Positions 27,224-40,872 are shown, counted from the stretch's first letter. The stretch: DNA of 64,000 nucleotides from Karalla daura (GCA_029224185.1 CM055210.1:12277921-12341920), one strand, 5' to 3'. Program-made: numbers and translations. The notes: a model not told the origin generated them from the sequence alone.

Positions 27224-28259
27224 CTTTTTCTCGCTCCCTGGCTTTCCCTCAAGACTCCGACCATGACAGCTGTCCCGGGCCCAGGCGCTCGGCCAGAGAA
27301 AGAAGGGGTGGCTGGGTCGGTGCCAGGAGTGTGAAACAAAAGTTGTTGTAAGCAGACAGCGTTCGAGACACACTACTGTTTTGCTTTCACTTTTTTTTTT
27401 TTTTTTGCCTTTTTTTTTTGGGTGAAGAGGGGTGGGTTAAGGCCTTAAGTTCTTTGGCTCCTTTTTTTTTTTAAAGTTTTACTGGTTGGAGAAAAAAAAA
27501 AAAAACATCCCAAGAAGGTTTCTTCTTTTTTTGTTTTTTTTGACAGGAATTTTATTCTTGGATATATGTATTTTAACATAGTTAGAAAAACCACAAATCC
27601 CAGGAAAAACCTGAACCAGTGACTCCGGAGCGGTATAGAAAAAAAACCTTCAGGTTGAACTGCACAACCCTGTTCTTAGCTTCCACTCCGGCTTCCTTAT
27701 TAGTATGCAATAGAGCCTGCGGTGTCTGGCTACCTCTCTCTCAGAGCCATAACCTATCGAACACATTCTCTCAATCTAATCCACTTAGAACTCCCTCCCA
27801 GCTTCACCGCTTGCCTTATTGATTTCCGCTTCCCACTAAATGTCTTCCCGATCCTTTTTCTCTTAACCCAGGAGCTATTTATGTTTCGCGCCGCTCTTTC
27901 TTTCCTGCTCTCTCTCTCTCTCTCGCTCTCCTTCCTCTCTCTCCAGGATCCAGCGGTTGTTTGTGATCTCCATCTGACTTTCCTTTTTCCCCTCTCGCCC
28001 TCTTTTTTTTTCTTCTCCTTCCTCCTCTTCCACCCTCCTGCTCCTTCTCAAACACTAACCTGTGTGCGGTGCAGCCAGGTTGCCTGGCTCAGTGTGCAGC
28101 TTGTGTTATTAGCAGCGGGGTTTTGCTCGAGCAAATACCTCAAGGCTTAAACAGGCCATGTTACCTCCTTAGCCTTCTTTTGTGCGCCATGTGTACATAA
28201 ATCTCCATGGAAACAAGGCAACTCGGAGCAGAGGCCACCGAGAAATGTGGATGCCTCCC

Positions 28260-28294
<35 letters not shown>

Positions 28295-28812
28295 TCTCGG
28301 CAAGAAATTTACAGCTGGCTCTGTTGCTCCGATACGGCGTTTTAATTCACCCCGCGTCGCAAGTTTCTACACCGTTAGCGTCCGTCCAAAAAAAAAAAAC
28401 ATCGGGACGAGGCCCTTTTCTATTCTGGCGTTCTCAAAAGCAGCAGTTTTCTGGTGTAATTCAGCCGGAGACCCGTTTTTTTTGCTGTTGTTGTTGCTTT
28501 TAGCTCCTCTTAGTTAAGGACTTTAGTTGCGTGTCATTAGTTGTATGGTTAAGATCTCAGCCTTCAACCACACTTTCCCAGGGTTTTTTTTCGGGGAGGA
28601 CCCCCGAATGCATTTCAAATCCCCCCAAGGCCACTTGACTGGAGGACCGGCACCTCCCACTCCTCCCGGATAGATTCCCCACCCCCACTCTGTCTGCCCG
28701 GTCCTTCCCCAAATGAAGACAAATGGGAACATTCACCCCCTGTCCCAGGCACTACACTGTACCTCACTGTCCTGCCTTACAAAGCAGCCTGAGTCTCTCC
28801 AGCCAGTGCCTG

Positions 28813-28849
<37 letters not shown>

Positions 28850-30750
28850 CCTCTCTCTCTCTCTTCTTCTTCTCTGCCATCAAAAACCCAGCTAGCTTAA
28901 AAAAAAACTTGCAGCACTGCTCTCGGAATGAGAGATAAGAGGGTTCAGAGAGGAGAGTCTTGCAGAGAGGAATCCTCTTCTCTCTTCCTCTCGCTCTCTC
29001 TTTTTTTAACTGTAATGTTTTGAAGTCAAACAAGAAGAGAGGGGGGGGAGGCTGAGCTCAAGTACCAGACTGAGAACTTTTCATGCAAAAGCCAGTCCCT
29101 CCTTTTTAGCCAGGAAGAAGGAGCAACCAATGAAGAGGGGAGGCAACCCCAAAAAAAAAGGAAAAGAAAAAGAAAAAGGGAAAGGGAAGGGGGTGGTAGT
29201 AGGTGGCGGGGTGTGATGGGGAGAACTTCGGGCAGGGACAGACAATCAGAGCGGTTGCCCAGGAGACACTAACTTCTCTGGGCAGCACCCCCCCCCCCCC
29301 TCCCTATACACCCCCCCCCCCTCCACCCTGCTTTGCCCCATCAAAGTCTTTTCAGTCCAGACAGGGCCCGATCAGTGGCCCAGAGTGATGGTTGTCTCTT
29401 CTTTTGTCTGGCGGTACAGTACGGCCCATCACTGTGACGGCTCGACAAGACCTGAGCCGGGGGAACAGGGGAAAAAGAAAGAAAAAAAAAAAGAAAAAGA
29501 AAAGAAAGAAAGAAAGGTCCCCGCCGCCACCGCGAAATGTACTTTTGGGTGGGCATGTTGTATGTTTGCGGCTGGACGGATAGAGAGAGAGAAAGGGAGA
29601 GGGAGGGAGGGAGGGAGGGGGGGAAGAGGGGAGGGAAGGAGGGAGAATCCCCAAGAGGATTTCTTTCTAATGTCAGTGCAGCGGGTCAAAGAGGGGATAT
29701 GGTGTCTGGGGCTTGGGAATGGTCCGCTTTGGGACGGATTCATCAGCGCCCCATTGAGTTGTCAAAAAGTAGCCAAAGAGCTTCCACTCCTCCCTCGCAT
29801 ATGTCAGGTTCGCGAGCCCCCCCCCCCCCAAGAAAATTAAAGAAGCTTCCTCCACCATCATAAACAACGCTTTTATCGACCCGTTATACCGGGAAAAGTT
29901 ATAGAGTGGCAGAAAAGAAAGGTGAAGAGACTGGGGGGAAAATAACTCATTTACATTTTTGTTAGGGAGGAAAACGCTTGTACGTGATTAAAGACTTACA
30001 GGGATGCTGACGAGGCGGAGAGAGAGATCTCGTAACAACCCATGACTGTCTCTTTGGACCTCCTTCAGATTCTCAGCTCAAACGGGTAAACTAAAGCAAA
30101 ACAGAAACACTGGCAAATGCGAGAATCACTATCTGCTTCTCGGGCCAAGCGTGTCTGTAGCGTGTACAACAAGTAACCCCCCCCCCCTCCCCCTTAGTTG
30201 CTCTCCGACAAGAAAAAGACCAAAAGAGGACAATAAAAACTGACATTTCTGGAAAATTTTAGACTGCGGAGCCCAAATAAAACAGGACTTTTATTAGAAG
30301 CGAATCTCGATACATGAATCATTTTTCTTTTTTTTTGTCTTTTTTGTTGGGGGGGATGGGGGGGCTAATGGGAAACACTGAGTCACTGGCTCGAACGTCG
30401 ATAAAATTCTTTGGCCGCCGAGCAAACGCTCGTGTTCGGAACAAGGACTCGGTCCAGAGCTGCGGGGATGCCGCGGTCAGAGGCCGCCACGGCGTTAACA
30501 GGAGGGTTAATGAAGCCCGTTATTTTAACTGGGGAGGTGGTGCTGGTGGTGCTGGTGGTGCTGGTGGTGGTGGGGGGGGGGGGGGGGGGGGGGGGGCGCC
30601 GCTCGTTACCATGGTGACTGCTGAAAGCCTATACGATCTGGCTCGGGATAGCTTGAATTCTTCTCAAATTGGCCCGCTCCCTGAGCCGACACTCACTCCG
30701 ACTTTGAGGGGAAAAAACTCCTTCTGAAATGTGTATATCTAGGTTTATAT
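24951..30750 (+). other. nfib: nfib intron 2, part 2: GA/CT- and G-rich sequence
   Basis: No exon is recognised. Simple repeats include GGA repeats (25541-25562), CT tracts (27149-27222, 28259-28299, 28817-28863), GA/GGGA tracts (29583-29645) and a (GCTGGT)n tract running into a 25-G run (30537-30596). Long open frames here are translations of these tracts and were not accepted. Confidence 0.5.
30572..30596 (+). repeat. Poly(G) run of 25
   Basis: A pure G run directly follows GGT/GCTGGT repeats. Confidence 0.9.
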
Positions 30751-31016
30751 GGGTTTAGGGGTTAGGAGTTAGGGTTAGGAGTTAGGGAAAGGGGTTAGGG
30801 TTAGGGGTTAGGAATTAGGGTTAGGGTTTGCGTTAGGGGTTAGGAATTAGGGTTAGGGTTTGTGAAATTGAAATCTGAATAATCGAGGAGGTGCACGGTC
30901 CATGCCCACATGGAAATGGCTCTGAATGTTTCTGTCTCTACCTAATCTGTTGTCCTTCTACTCCTTCTCACTGGGAACCAGGTTGACATTTTCTCAGTTA
31001 GGGTTAGGGTTAGGGC
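30751..31016 (+). repeat. Telomere-like TTAGGG/TTAGGAGTTAGGG interstitial repeat
   Basis: An imperfect array of TTAGGG and TTAGGGG mixed with TTAGGAGTTAGGG and TTAGGAATTAGGG units occupies 30751-30862. A second short perfect block occurs at about 30998-31015. The strand is G-rich. It is interstitial, inside nfib intron 2. Confidence 0.8.
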
Positions 31017-31352
31017 TAATTTAGGTGCGTGTGCTTGCAGTAACCCATTTACCACACTTAGACACACACACACACACACATACACACACAACTCAAGCAC
31101 ATCAGATTATGACTCACCTGCGCTTCAGCTCTCTAAAGACTTTGCTTCTTTTTTTTTTAGATTCAATGAGCCGTGACCTCTTCAATAGCAACAGCGCTTT
31201 TAGATTTTTTTTTTTCTAAATTGAAAGTGAGAGCGCGCTTTTAAAAGCTTGTTCCGGATTTACCAAGTCAAGATTGTAATTAAGGTCTGCAACATGTGCG
31301 CAGACCTACAACCCGCAATTATGCTGCGGATTCTTACCCCCCCCACAACCCA

Positions 31353-31354
<2 letters not shown>
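31017..31354 (+). other. nfib: nfib intron 2 stretch with CA tract
   Basis: A (CA)n tract lies at about 31062-31089. The rest is complex and without recognised genes. Confidence 0.4.

Positions 31355-31383
<29 letters not shown>
31355..31383 (+). repeat. Poly(C) run of 29
   Basis: This is the longest homopolymer of G or C in the window, bordered by shorter C blocks. Confidence 0.9.
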
Positions 31384-31385
<2 letters not shown>

Positions 31386-31439
31386 GTAAAAAAAAACTAA
31401 CCCTCTTCCATCCTTCCCTCCTTCCTCTTTAAACCTCAT

Positions 31440-32040
31440 GTTGTAAAGGCTACATTACTCAGGAAATCTGGCTGTGACGGACGCACAAGCTAATTTGAGA
31501 TTTGCCCAGTTGATGCCATGATGTAATGGCTGACCTCAACCCGGGGGCTGGGATTTCTACGGGCTTAACCTAACATTTCTGGGCCGAGTTATGGCGATGA
31601 CCCGGGCTGACCCGTGGACGCTCACGCCCTCCCACCGTCTTTATGGGGCTCCCAGCCTGTGTCTTCTCAGCCCTGGAACATCTTCATCTGCTTATGCGGC
31701 AAACTATTAGATGCTCACCAGACATTTCTATTTCTCACCCCCACCCCTCTTTCTCCAACTCTCTCACTTTTTTCTGTAAAAAAAAAAAACAAAAAAAAAC
31801 CTCTGGCTGTAACTCGGGTTGCCATGTGTGTCTTGTTAAGGGCAGTTATGACAAATGGCAGCAGCTGTACAAACTAATCTCTCTGTAGCTTTCACACATG
31901 GCGCCCAATTAACAATGGACCACTGTGGGGCCCTAATCCACGCTGCAGCTATCCTCTGGTCCCGCTCGCCCAGCCAACTGCCCCAGGAGACTCTTCTCCA
32001 GCTCCTCGCTGCCCTGTTAGAGCCAGCCTCTGACTCCATT
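31440..32040. promoter_or_regulatory. Candidate conserved non-coding elements in nfib intron 2
   Basis: Two complex, repeat-poor blocks (31440-31620 and 31800-32040) contain motifs such as ACAAATGGCAGCAGCTGTAC (E-box CAGCTG), CCCAATTAACAATGG (a SOX-like core) and TGATGCCATGATGTAATGGC. Developmental enhancers are expected in large NFI introns. The evidence here is composition only. Confidence 0.3.
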
Positions 32041-32222
32041 CACATTTGGGGGGGGGGGGGTGGCGAACCCATACACTGGAGTCACGGTAGCCATCTTGTT
32101 TGTCTCCGGGATTGTGTTGGTGGAGAACGTCCGCAGTATAACATCCGAACTGACGTGTATTAAAGCGCATGCATGCATGCAGCTGCAAAGTGGTTTCTGG
32201 ACGGGTGGGTGGGAAGTAGCGC

Positions 32223-32263
<41 letters not shown>

Positions 32264-33469
32264 ATATAGCTTTCCTGTCGGTGGGCATAGTTCCAGCACT
32301 TGTATGATGATAAACTGCTGTTTCTTGGGGGCCTCAGATAGCCGAATGCACTGTGTAATGCACTTAAAGTGTGGGGAGAGTGCTTTACACCATGCCTCTG
32401 CAATCTTATAGGATAATATACTATACAGAGGCAGGCAGGCGAGGGGGGTGGAGAGGGTTGGGGGGGTGGGGGGGGGGGCCTGCATCTTAGCCCACACTCT
32501 TTACTTAATGGCTCTTTTTAACTTTGGAGTCGTCCCAGCGTCGCTCGCTGCTTGCTCGCATACACGAGCAACGTCCGCGTATTTTCCCAGGAAACAAGTT
32601 TTCGATGTGTGAAGTCTGCCTCCGCGTCCAAGAGCGTGTCAGCGGTGCTTTATATTGGCCTCGCAAAAAAAAAATTAAAAAAAGTATCCGCCTCAGTGTT
32701 GGATTACAATTAAGTCCAAAACTTGAAATACTGTACTTTTTTTTTTTCTTTTTCACTCCCCCAAGAAAGTCACTTGGAGGCGGACCAGCGTGTTGAACTG
32801 TTGTTGTTTCCCCCGTTTTTCTCCGCTCCGATAGCGAAACAAAGCCGCAAACGGGAGTTTGAGGCTCAGAAAGGAGGGTGTTGAAGGGTCGGCGGCCATC
32901 AGGAAAACGACGCGGGGCTCTGCCAAATCTATGACATGAATGAAACAAATGGATGAAGGAAAATGAAAATGGTTGGGGTGTGATCTCTGGCAGGCGGCGC
33001 GAAACCAGTGCCAACTATTATGAATGGGGAAACCGCTGCTGAGCTAATGAAAAAAAAAAAGGAGGAGGAGAAGAAAGAACGAACTCACTTTTTTTCTTTT
33101 TTCTTTTTTTTTTTTTTTCATCTGGCGTCCAAGAATAATTAACCGCGCTGAGGCCTTCTGGTGAGGGTGGAGAAAAACCACAAGACACTTGACTAACATC
33201 TTACCGCTGTGGAGGACGTCTGGGAGGCGAGGAGGGGCAGAGTGGAAGTTTGAGTTGAGGAGTAGAGCAGTTGAGAGCTAGAAGATTGTCAGAAATTCTA
33301 GTTTACTATTCATTTTGCATTCATTGATTATAGATCAGATGTAACGTAAAACCCTTATTCCACAATTAAATACACAGAAAGGCTCATAATGACTCTTAAA
33401 TGGCTGGACTTGGACTGTTTTATGCATTTATGTGTAGATTTGCTTCTCTTATGTTTTATCCACCTATCC
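32041..33469 (+). other. nfib: nfib intron 2, part 3
   Basis: The segment includes a 12-G run near 32047-32059, GCATGCATGCATGC at about 32168-32181, a (GT)n tract at 32231-32261, a G-rich block at 32440-32478 and an A/T-run pair at 33050-33120. No exon is recognised. Confidence 0.4.
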
Positions 33470-33662
33470 ATCCATTGTTTCCAGCTTACATAGAACAAAT
33501 GTCTTCAGTTCATTGCAGGACACTTGGATGCTCGGTTAAGAGTCTCCAATCCATCTAGATATGCATGTTTTGGGACTGTGAGTGGAAACCTGTAGAAAAA
33601 AATCCCACAGTCTGACCGGGATTTGAACCGGGGACCTTCTGGCTGCGAGTCTACCAACGATG
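33470..33662 (+). mobile_element. Degenerate fish L2/SINE-like repeat fragment
   Basis: The fragment contains ATCCATCCATTG, AGAGTCTCCAATCCATCTAG, ATGCATGTTTTGGGACTGTG, GGAAACC, CCGGGATTTGAACCGGGGAC and CTTCTGGCTGCGAG. All occur in the order of a very common teleost repeat whose tail ends in tRNA-like GATTTGAACC. Several parts are deleted. Confidence 0.65.
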
Positions 33663-35965
33663 TTACGTAAGCTTAAAAGAAAAATATCCCGATAGCTCCT
33701 CAAACTCTGGGAAATCACAATGGGCATTAACGAGACAAAAAACCAAAAAACTGTCGACCCCTCTCGGGTTAAGAAAATAATCTCTCTCAAGTAATTAATC
33801 TATAATGGGAGTTAATAATGTGTTCCAGCCGTGCGGTAACCGTAATGCGCCGCGCCGTAGATATCTCTTACAGGCTTGTCTGCGAGATGACATGATGGAA
33901 AGAGCGGAATGGGCGCCAGATGTACATTTATATATAGGACCTGACAAGGGTACGGGGGTCAGGACACCTGGCAGAGGCACTGCATATCACATGCACCCTA
34001 TCACGTACACCACATCCCATAGCGATACGGGCTGTATGTACTGCACGTAAAGCAACAGAAACGACCAGCTGTCAATCATGGCCGAGGTGTAGTTAAGTAC
34101 TTTGTTATTTAGAAGTATCTAACGTTCGAGGCTGACTATTGTTTTAACCGCTCAAAATCGTCATTTACGTATGCTGTGAACATCACCCCAAGGAGGGAGG
34201 AGGAGGTGGGAGGTGAAGGAGGAGGAGGAGGAGGAGGAGGGGTTGACAAAGCGCGCACTGTTGAGGAGGCAAACGCTCAAAACAAAAAAAAAGTGCTTTC
34301 TCCATTATGGCAATCAAAGCAATGTTATCAACGATCAACGTATTCTCACCCGGAGACAGAGAGGAGAAGAATGCCCCATTGACTGATACTGCCTGCCAGG
34401 CCCGGTCGCGCTGATCTCATGAAGAAAAGCCCAGTGTCGCTGTTCGATCCCCCCCCCCACCCTCCCCAACCACCACCACCACCAACTCAACACAACCCAC
34501 CCCCTCCTCCAACTGCCTTCTTCCCTCTATATATGTCTCAATACTTGGGAGGGATCTTGGAAGTGAAGGGAAGAGGAGGAGGAGGAGGAGGGGAGCTTGT
34601 GTGTGTGTGTGTGTGTGTGTATTGTCGGGCGACTCTATCCCATGCTGGTGGTGTATGGGGTGGGATGGGGGAGGTGGGGGGTGGTGGGGGGGCTGAAAAG
34701 ACGGAGCCGTCACCTGCCAGACTGTTGGAATGTTAATGCCGTGGCTCTGATAATTGGATTTTGTACACACCGTCTGTGAGGAACGTCCAGCAACTTTCCC
34801 CCTCTTATTGTTCGACCCAGCCCCGGACCCTCAATAGGGCTCGGCTATGTTTATACAAGCACTCACGTCTCAATAAAGACTGTTTACAATGTGTGTGTGT
34901 GTGTGTCTGAGGTGGGGGTATGTGTGTGTGTGTGTGTAGGACCTTTTTGAATCGCGCCGCGCTTGTGTATGACAAGAGGGACTGAGAACGAAAAGGAGCA
35001 GGAGAGTGTCAGATTATCAAGATTTGTCAAATATTTAAGATATTAAGAGATTTGTCAGGTCTTAAAGTGGGATTTTTCCAGATTTCGGGACTGTTGTGGT
35101 AAGATTTTGAGCATGTGCGGATTATCCGCAAAAAGTACGTTCGAGGCCTCGTCGTCGTTCTTTTTCTTCCTTTTTTTTTTTTCCCTCCCTTCCCTTCCCC
35201 TCCTCCCCCCCCTCCTTTTCCTTTCCACTGTACTTCATGTGGAGTCATAGGTGGGCGCACCCACTCTGGGGTCAAAGGTGAAAAGGAAGCGCACCCCCCC
35301 CTCCTCTTCCCATTGGCTGAATGTGTCTGTACATGATCTGGGATCATTAGGGAAGTTATGGCTCTTGTTTGCGTCGAGCGGTGGGATGGGGGGGGGGGGC
35401 GGGATGGGAGATGTGAGTGTATGTGTGTGTGTGTGTGTGCGTGTGTGTGTGGGGGGGGGTGAGCCTGGAATCGGGCCGGGAGCTGTGACGCACTGGTTTC
35501 CCTCTCGCTGGCCTCCTGTGCTATTTCCACCCGGGCTGCAGAGGCTTGAGCTGGTTAAATGTCTCGGCTGCACTGACCTAAATTCTTCATATTCACCTCA
35601 GAAGACCCCTCGCCTTGGCCCAACCGACCGTTTTTTTTTTTTTTTGCTCCTCCATGCCTATGGTCTTCCTATGCAACGGGCTCACACTTTGTTTGTGCCT
35701 CAAAGTTCCTTCCTGTACGTAAGGAAGTTAAAAAGGAAGAGAAAAAGGAAAAAAAAAAGTCACCCTATTCCCAGCTCGGATGCCTCTGAGCGTAACTGCT
35801 AGAAACAATGACAGAGGTTTTTCTTTTGGCACGGAGACTCGCTGTGGTTAGATAAACAGCCTCTAATTGCGTTTAATCTGCGTTAAAGTAAGGCATTTGG
35901 AACAATTACTTTGGTATGTTTACCAAACAGCTGTTGTGTGTGAATCCGTGTGTTTTTCTCTTTTT

Positions 35966-36000
<35 letters not shown>

Positions 36001-36567
36001 GTCTCTCTGTCTAAGATGTAATGGATTTGGCTCACCTAGGTGGTTAGCTGAGGGAGGAAAAAAAACAAGATTGGCGCTACATTAACTTATGCATGGGTTT
36101 GCGTTCAGGCTTCAACTGTTGCAGAAACAACAACAACAACAATGTTAAGAAAAAAAAAATCTATTATCCGGGCAAAACAAACAACGTAATTTCTATGAAA
36201 CGCACTTCACATCGCTCGGTGTCGCGTTTAATTAAATTCTAATAATTAACAGTTCGCCGAGCGGAGGTGTTGAGAATGCAGGGCGCATATTTATCCACCG
36301 TCTTGGTCTTTTCCCTTTAACCTGGCAGCAGTGCGCTGTTGCATAAACAATGGTCTGGGCAGCCACCTTTGGGCTATTGTAGCCTTCCACGTGGGTTGAA
36401 CTCTGGCCAAGTGGATGTTGTTGCAGGAGTCGGCCCCGCAGCCAAGCACACGAGCCAACCAGAGGCCTCCGTTCCAGGAGGCGAGCACTCACTGGACGAT
36501 ACCCGAGGATAGTAGTCGTCTGACAAGCTCTTGGACCGCGCAGAGGAACTCGACTTTTGAGTTTCGA

Positions 36568-36614
<47 letters not shown>

Positions 36615-38297
36615 GGAGGGGGGGGGGGTGGTGGTAAATTGGCCGGGCCGTCTACAAAAACGACGCTTGTCACAACTGAAACGTCACCGCGCCTGCTTCT
36701 TTATAGACCGGGATAGGGTTGGGGTGGGGGGGGGGGGGGGGGTGGTTGGTTGGATGGTTGGTTGGATGGAGGGGGGACATTAAAGACCCACGGTGCATGT
36801 GTGATTTGACACGGCGCGTTGTGTTTAGTATTCATAACGAGGTGTTGCAAAATGCACGCTCTGTGCATATCTCGCCCGACTCACCCACCACCTGTATAAA
36901 CAACAGCGCTATTGCGAAACGGTTCCAGGGAAAGGCTCTTCCCGGGCTTGTTGTCAGAATGAGGTCAGCGAACACTACTCTTTTCTCCCTCTCTCGCTCT
37001 CTCTCTCTCTCTCGTTTTTCCCTCCTTCGCTCGTAGTTGTACTTTGTCCTTGCAGAGCGCAGGAGGGATTAGGCCACCAGACCGACCTCCAGGCTTCTGG
37101 ATCCACACATGTGGAGGAGCCCTCAATAGCAGCAACTTGATTTCTTTTGTCATTTTGTCTCCCAAAATGGTGTTTCAACAGTGTTGGACATGTCACATTA
37201 CATGCTTTTGGAGAGTTTTTAAGGTGTTCTTGGATCCAGTGGTCTTCAGTTTCTAGAAGTGTGTGTGTGTGTGTGTGTGTGTGAATACTCGCAGCATGAC
37301 ATCATTTGACACCCTCGCCGATCATTTTACACCATCACGGCACAAAAGCGTGGTCTGAGATGTAAGAGGAGCGCGCGTGTATCGTATGCTTGGAAGTGGA
37401 GGAAGCTCCTTTTTAATCGCCTTCGCCGCCAACCGCCAATCGCCGTCCTATGTGGCCCCGCCCCCCCACCCCCCCCCCCCCGCCCGGGAGGCACCGCCCG
37501 GCAGACCGCGTCGTGTCTGGCCTGGCAGGGCCGTAACAGGATCTCCGAGAGAGGAGCGCAAAATGGGCGCTTTGTGTCCCAAGATTTGTCCAGACAAACC
37601 CAGATAAGGAAACCCAACAAGGGGGCCGAGCCAGAAGGAGCTGCCTCTGTGACTCGAGCAAATAACCTTTAATCTAGGTCACGCAGCCAGATAGGGCCCA
37701 GAGCAGCAGGCAGCGGCCTGACGGGCCGTAATGGCATTACTGGTGACGTAAGTGACGGAGGGAAAGGTTAATGTGGTCATTATGACTAGTTGGAATCCTG
37801 CTATAAACACGGAAAGCCGGTTTTCTGGTATTAAATCACTCGGAGCTGCTCCCCTCAGACGTCCACTCCATGTCAGACGTGGCGCTGGACGCGCTCTGTT
37901 AGCTCGAGATGAGATGCTCCGGATAACGATCCGCTCGGCTCACACATGGGCCCAATTTGAGCGTCCGTACGAGGGTCTGTTTGATGGTCCTGGCCAGCTG
38001 GTACAGGACATGTGTGCGCTCTCGCATACAGTCGACGAATCTGCAACCAAATAATTGATTAAGGGTTGGGTTTGTCCATCCTTTTTTGAGCCCTCGAATA
38101 CAGAAAACGTTCAGATGTGCGCAGCTCGTATCTCGAAATTTAGACTTTGCATGTTAAAAACATCTGGTAATTGATTAGATATAGCTTTATTGTCATTGCA
38201 CGTGCAGAGGAAATCCACGTGCATTCAAGACAAATGGAGAAGATATAAGAGATCACTCATTCTTATCAATACCATAGTTCTAGATCGATATCCCTTA
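33663..38297 (+). other. nfib: nfib intron 2, part 4
   Basis: Repeats include GGA repeats at 34197-34240, GT tracts at 34599-34620 and 34891-34936, a CT tract at 35968-36010, a GA tract at 36577-36615 and a 15-G run near 36727. Complex blocks at 33780-33960 and 37620-38060 (with GCAGGCAGCGGCCTGACGGG and TAATGGCATTACTGG) are possible regulatory elements. No exon is recognised. Confidence 0.45.
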
Positions 38298-38362
38298 ATG
38301 AAGTTGGCATCCGTCCATCCATCATCTCACCTGTTTTGTACCGTCATAGAGTCACATGGTTC
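38298..38362 (+). mobile_element. Short fish L2/SINE-like fragment
   Basis: CCATCCATCATCTCACCTGTTTTGTAC matches the head of the repeat copy at 46762. Just before it, TTTATTGTCATTGCAC (38186-38201) is another motif seen in dispersed fish repeats. Confidence 0.35.
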
Positions 38363-38561
38363 TCTCTCGATCGACCTTCACATGCGTGATTGCTTTGGCT
38401 TGGGACCGTGGTAGGAAAACCTGTGCACACCCCTACCAGAGCTTCCCGTCTCTTAAAGACACGGTAGCCCATTGGAGCCCAGCTCCTCCAGCAGTCATAA
38501 TAAAAACAAAGCCGGCGTGCACGCCTCCCCAGTAATTGTGGCCAACCTTCCCCGAGGGTGG

Positions 38562-38599
38562 GGTGGTGGTGGTGGTGGTGGTGGTGGTGGTGGTGGTGG
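38562..38599 (+). repeat. (GGT)12 trinucleotide repeat
   Basis: An uninterrupted GGT repeat. It is followed by further G-rich sequence with GGATGG motifs and a G block near 38690. Confidence 0.9.
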
Positions 38600-38809
38600 G
38601 GCTCGCGTCTGTCTCTGTCTCACCCACCCACCACCCAACGGTGGATGGCGGGATGGGATTGGGATGGGGTGGAGTGGAGGGTGGAGAGTGGGGGGGGGGG
38701 GGCACGGGACCAGAATCGCTACACGGACCATATGTGTCGGCAGACCACAGAAACGCTGAAGCCATTACTTTGGCCTCGCTCTCGTGAAATTGAAAGCAGG
38801 AGCCAGTAA

Positions 38810-38827
38810 CAGCAGCAGCAGCAGCAG
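38810..38827 (+). repeat. (CAG)6 repeat with GAGC tract
   Basis: Six CAG units are followed by GAGAGCGA/GCGA repeats to about 38860. Confidence 0.85.
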
Positions 38828-38859
38828 TGAGAGAGCGAGAGAGCGAGCGAGCGAGCAGC

Positions 38860-39039
38860 AGCCGAAACAGCTAGTTTTGGCTGAGCGTGCGGGGGGCAGT
38901 GCTGGGGGAAGCCCGGTCAGATGGTAGCGCTCACGCTGACTTGTTGACGGCAGCAGGCTGCAGACGGGGCTGATGTCTTGTTGTCATAGCGCCAGCTCCT
39001 CCCCTCTCCACGACCTCCCAGAGATGACGTTCGTCTGCC

Positions 39040-39072
<33 letters not shown>

Positions 39073-39573
39073 GTCTCTGTGTCTCATTCTCTGTTTCGAC
39101 TTTGTCTGCATGTCGTGTGTGCATGTGCATGTGTTTATCCAGTCCCTCCTCCTAATGGATCCCTGCTCCTCCTGCCTCGCCTCTTGGATGCTGATCATCT
39201 GGAGGCGAAATTTGTTTTGGGGGACAGATCAAATATGATTACTGCACCCCAGGTGGGATGGACTCCTTCATCTGTGAGACGAGATATGCTCAGGCTACTT
39301 TTTATTAATTAATCAAGTAAGTCCTGGGGAAAAAGAATAGGCAACATGGCACCATCACCTCACCACTTTATTAGACCGGCCACATAGTAATTATTCACTA
39401 GGGTTGTCTGATTCAGAGTATCTGCCGTTATCGAGTCCCGATCTGATACTCTGGCAACGCTACACAGAGGAAACCAACCGCACAAATATGTGGAAGCCAG
39501 GAAGTCATTTATCACACCACTGGTTCAACATTTAGCCAAAGTCAGCCTCTCTTTGTTTCTTGGATTTAGAGAC

Positions 39574-39615
<42 letters not shown>

Positions 39616-40819
39616 GAGCATTGAAGGTGTGTTCAGGTACATCTGGAAATTTGAGAATTAGACAGTTATGGCAGCTTTTAAACAGATCAGCGATCCGAAG
39701 CTTTTCCCATCTGATTCCCCATCACGTGATCAGATCAAGGACGTCCCCCCACTCTCAGAAGCGTAACGTTTGATGCTCAATGTTTCCCGGGACCGAGACA
39801 AAACTGCAGCATCTTCCTAAAAGTCCTAAAACGAAGACTATTACTCCAACTTCTCTAGATTCAGATGTAACTGTTTTTCTTTGTTGCGACGTTTTGGCTC
39901 TTTAAGACTTCTTTACCATTGATTTGTCTCATCTTTACATTATATTATACACTATATCATACCAATGATGAAACATTTGTCCAACCAGTGTCATTGTGAG
40001 GCTGCAACTCTACTCTCCCACTCCTTGCATTTAAAGAAATAAGTAAATAAGAGAGAGAGGAGTAAGAGGAGAAACCAGCATCGGCCTCCAGCTTCCCCTC
40101 CGGTCCTCACGCTGCCGTACGTCTTGAAGGAACCACATGCATCTAATGCATTAGTTCAGGGTATTGTGTTACGTGCGGCATCCATCATGCTCTGTGATTG
40201 TTGGTAATGACACGATGGATCCGTGGGACGTTTAGCCAAGTTTTTTTTTTTTTTTTTTGCTATAATTCTTTCTCATGTGAACAGACACTGCTGCTCCGGG
40301 GGCCAGCTGGTTGATTTTATTAGTGATTTGTTGTCGGGGACTTGTCCTCATACTTGCAGTGTCTCCACAGCCTCCACCCCCCCACATACACACACCCCAG
40401 CATCTCGTACTGTTCCTCTGTACTTCTCAGACTTAATTCCTTTCAGCTGAGTTGAAACTGTCTGGTGCCACCGGGTTTTAAGTATCATCTCGGAGTGAAA
40501 AAACTGAGAGGAACCTTCACCGAGGTGGCATCCCGGTCCGGTCCTATTTGGCGGTGTCGTAATCTATTTATTTATTTCTTTATTTTGGTGGCCGGACGGC
40601 GGGGCGTTTGTGGGATAAGGGCCCGTGGAGAAGACTTATCTTCAAGCGCACGTCTGTCATCTGCTGCCGCAGACAGAGTGCTCTTTCATTCGCTCCCAGT
40701 GAAAGAGGGTTCACAGAGATTTAAGGGCCAGCATTGTTTGTGCTCCGCGATGCTTAATCACTTTTGATTGGGCACCATATTAAAACTCGGGGGGCTGTAG
40801 ACGGGGAGAGAGAGAGGGA

Positions 40820-40872
<53 letters not shown>

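Noticed and set aside
30751..30862. True chromosome end
   Set aside because: The TTAGGG-like array is degenerate, short and flanked on both sides by ordinary nfib intron sequence.
31949..32497. 182-residue minus-strand open frame in intron 2
   Set aside because: It contains HTHTHT from a CA/GT tract and otherwise resembles no family; it overlaps a candidate regulatory block.
33596..33645. tRNA-like GGATTTGAACC box
   Set aside because: It lies in order with other parts of a common fish L2/SINE-like repeat, and no cloverleaf can be formed around it.
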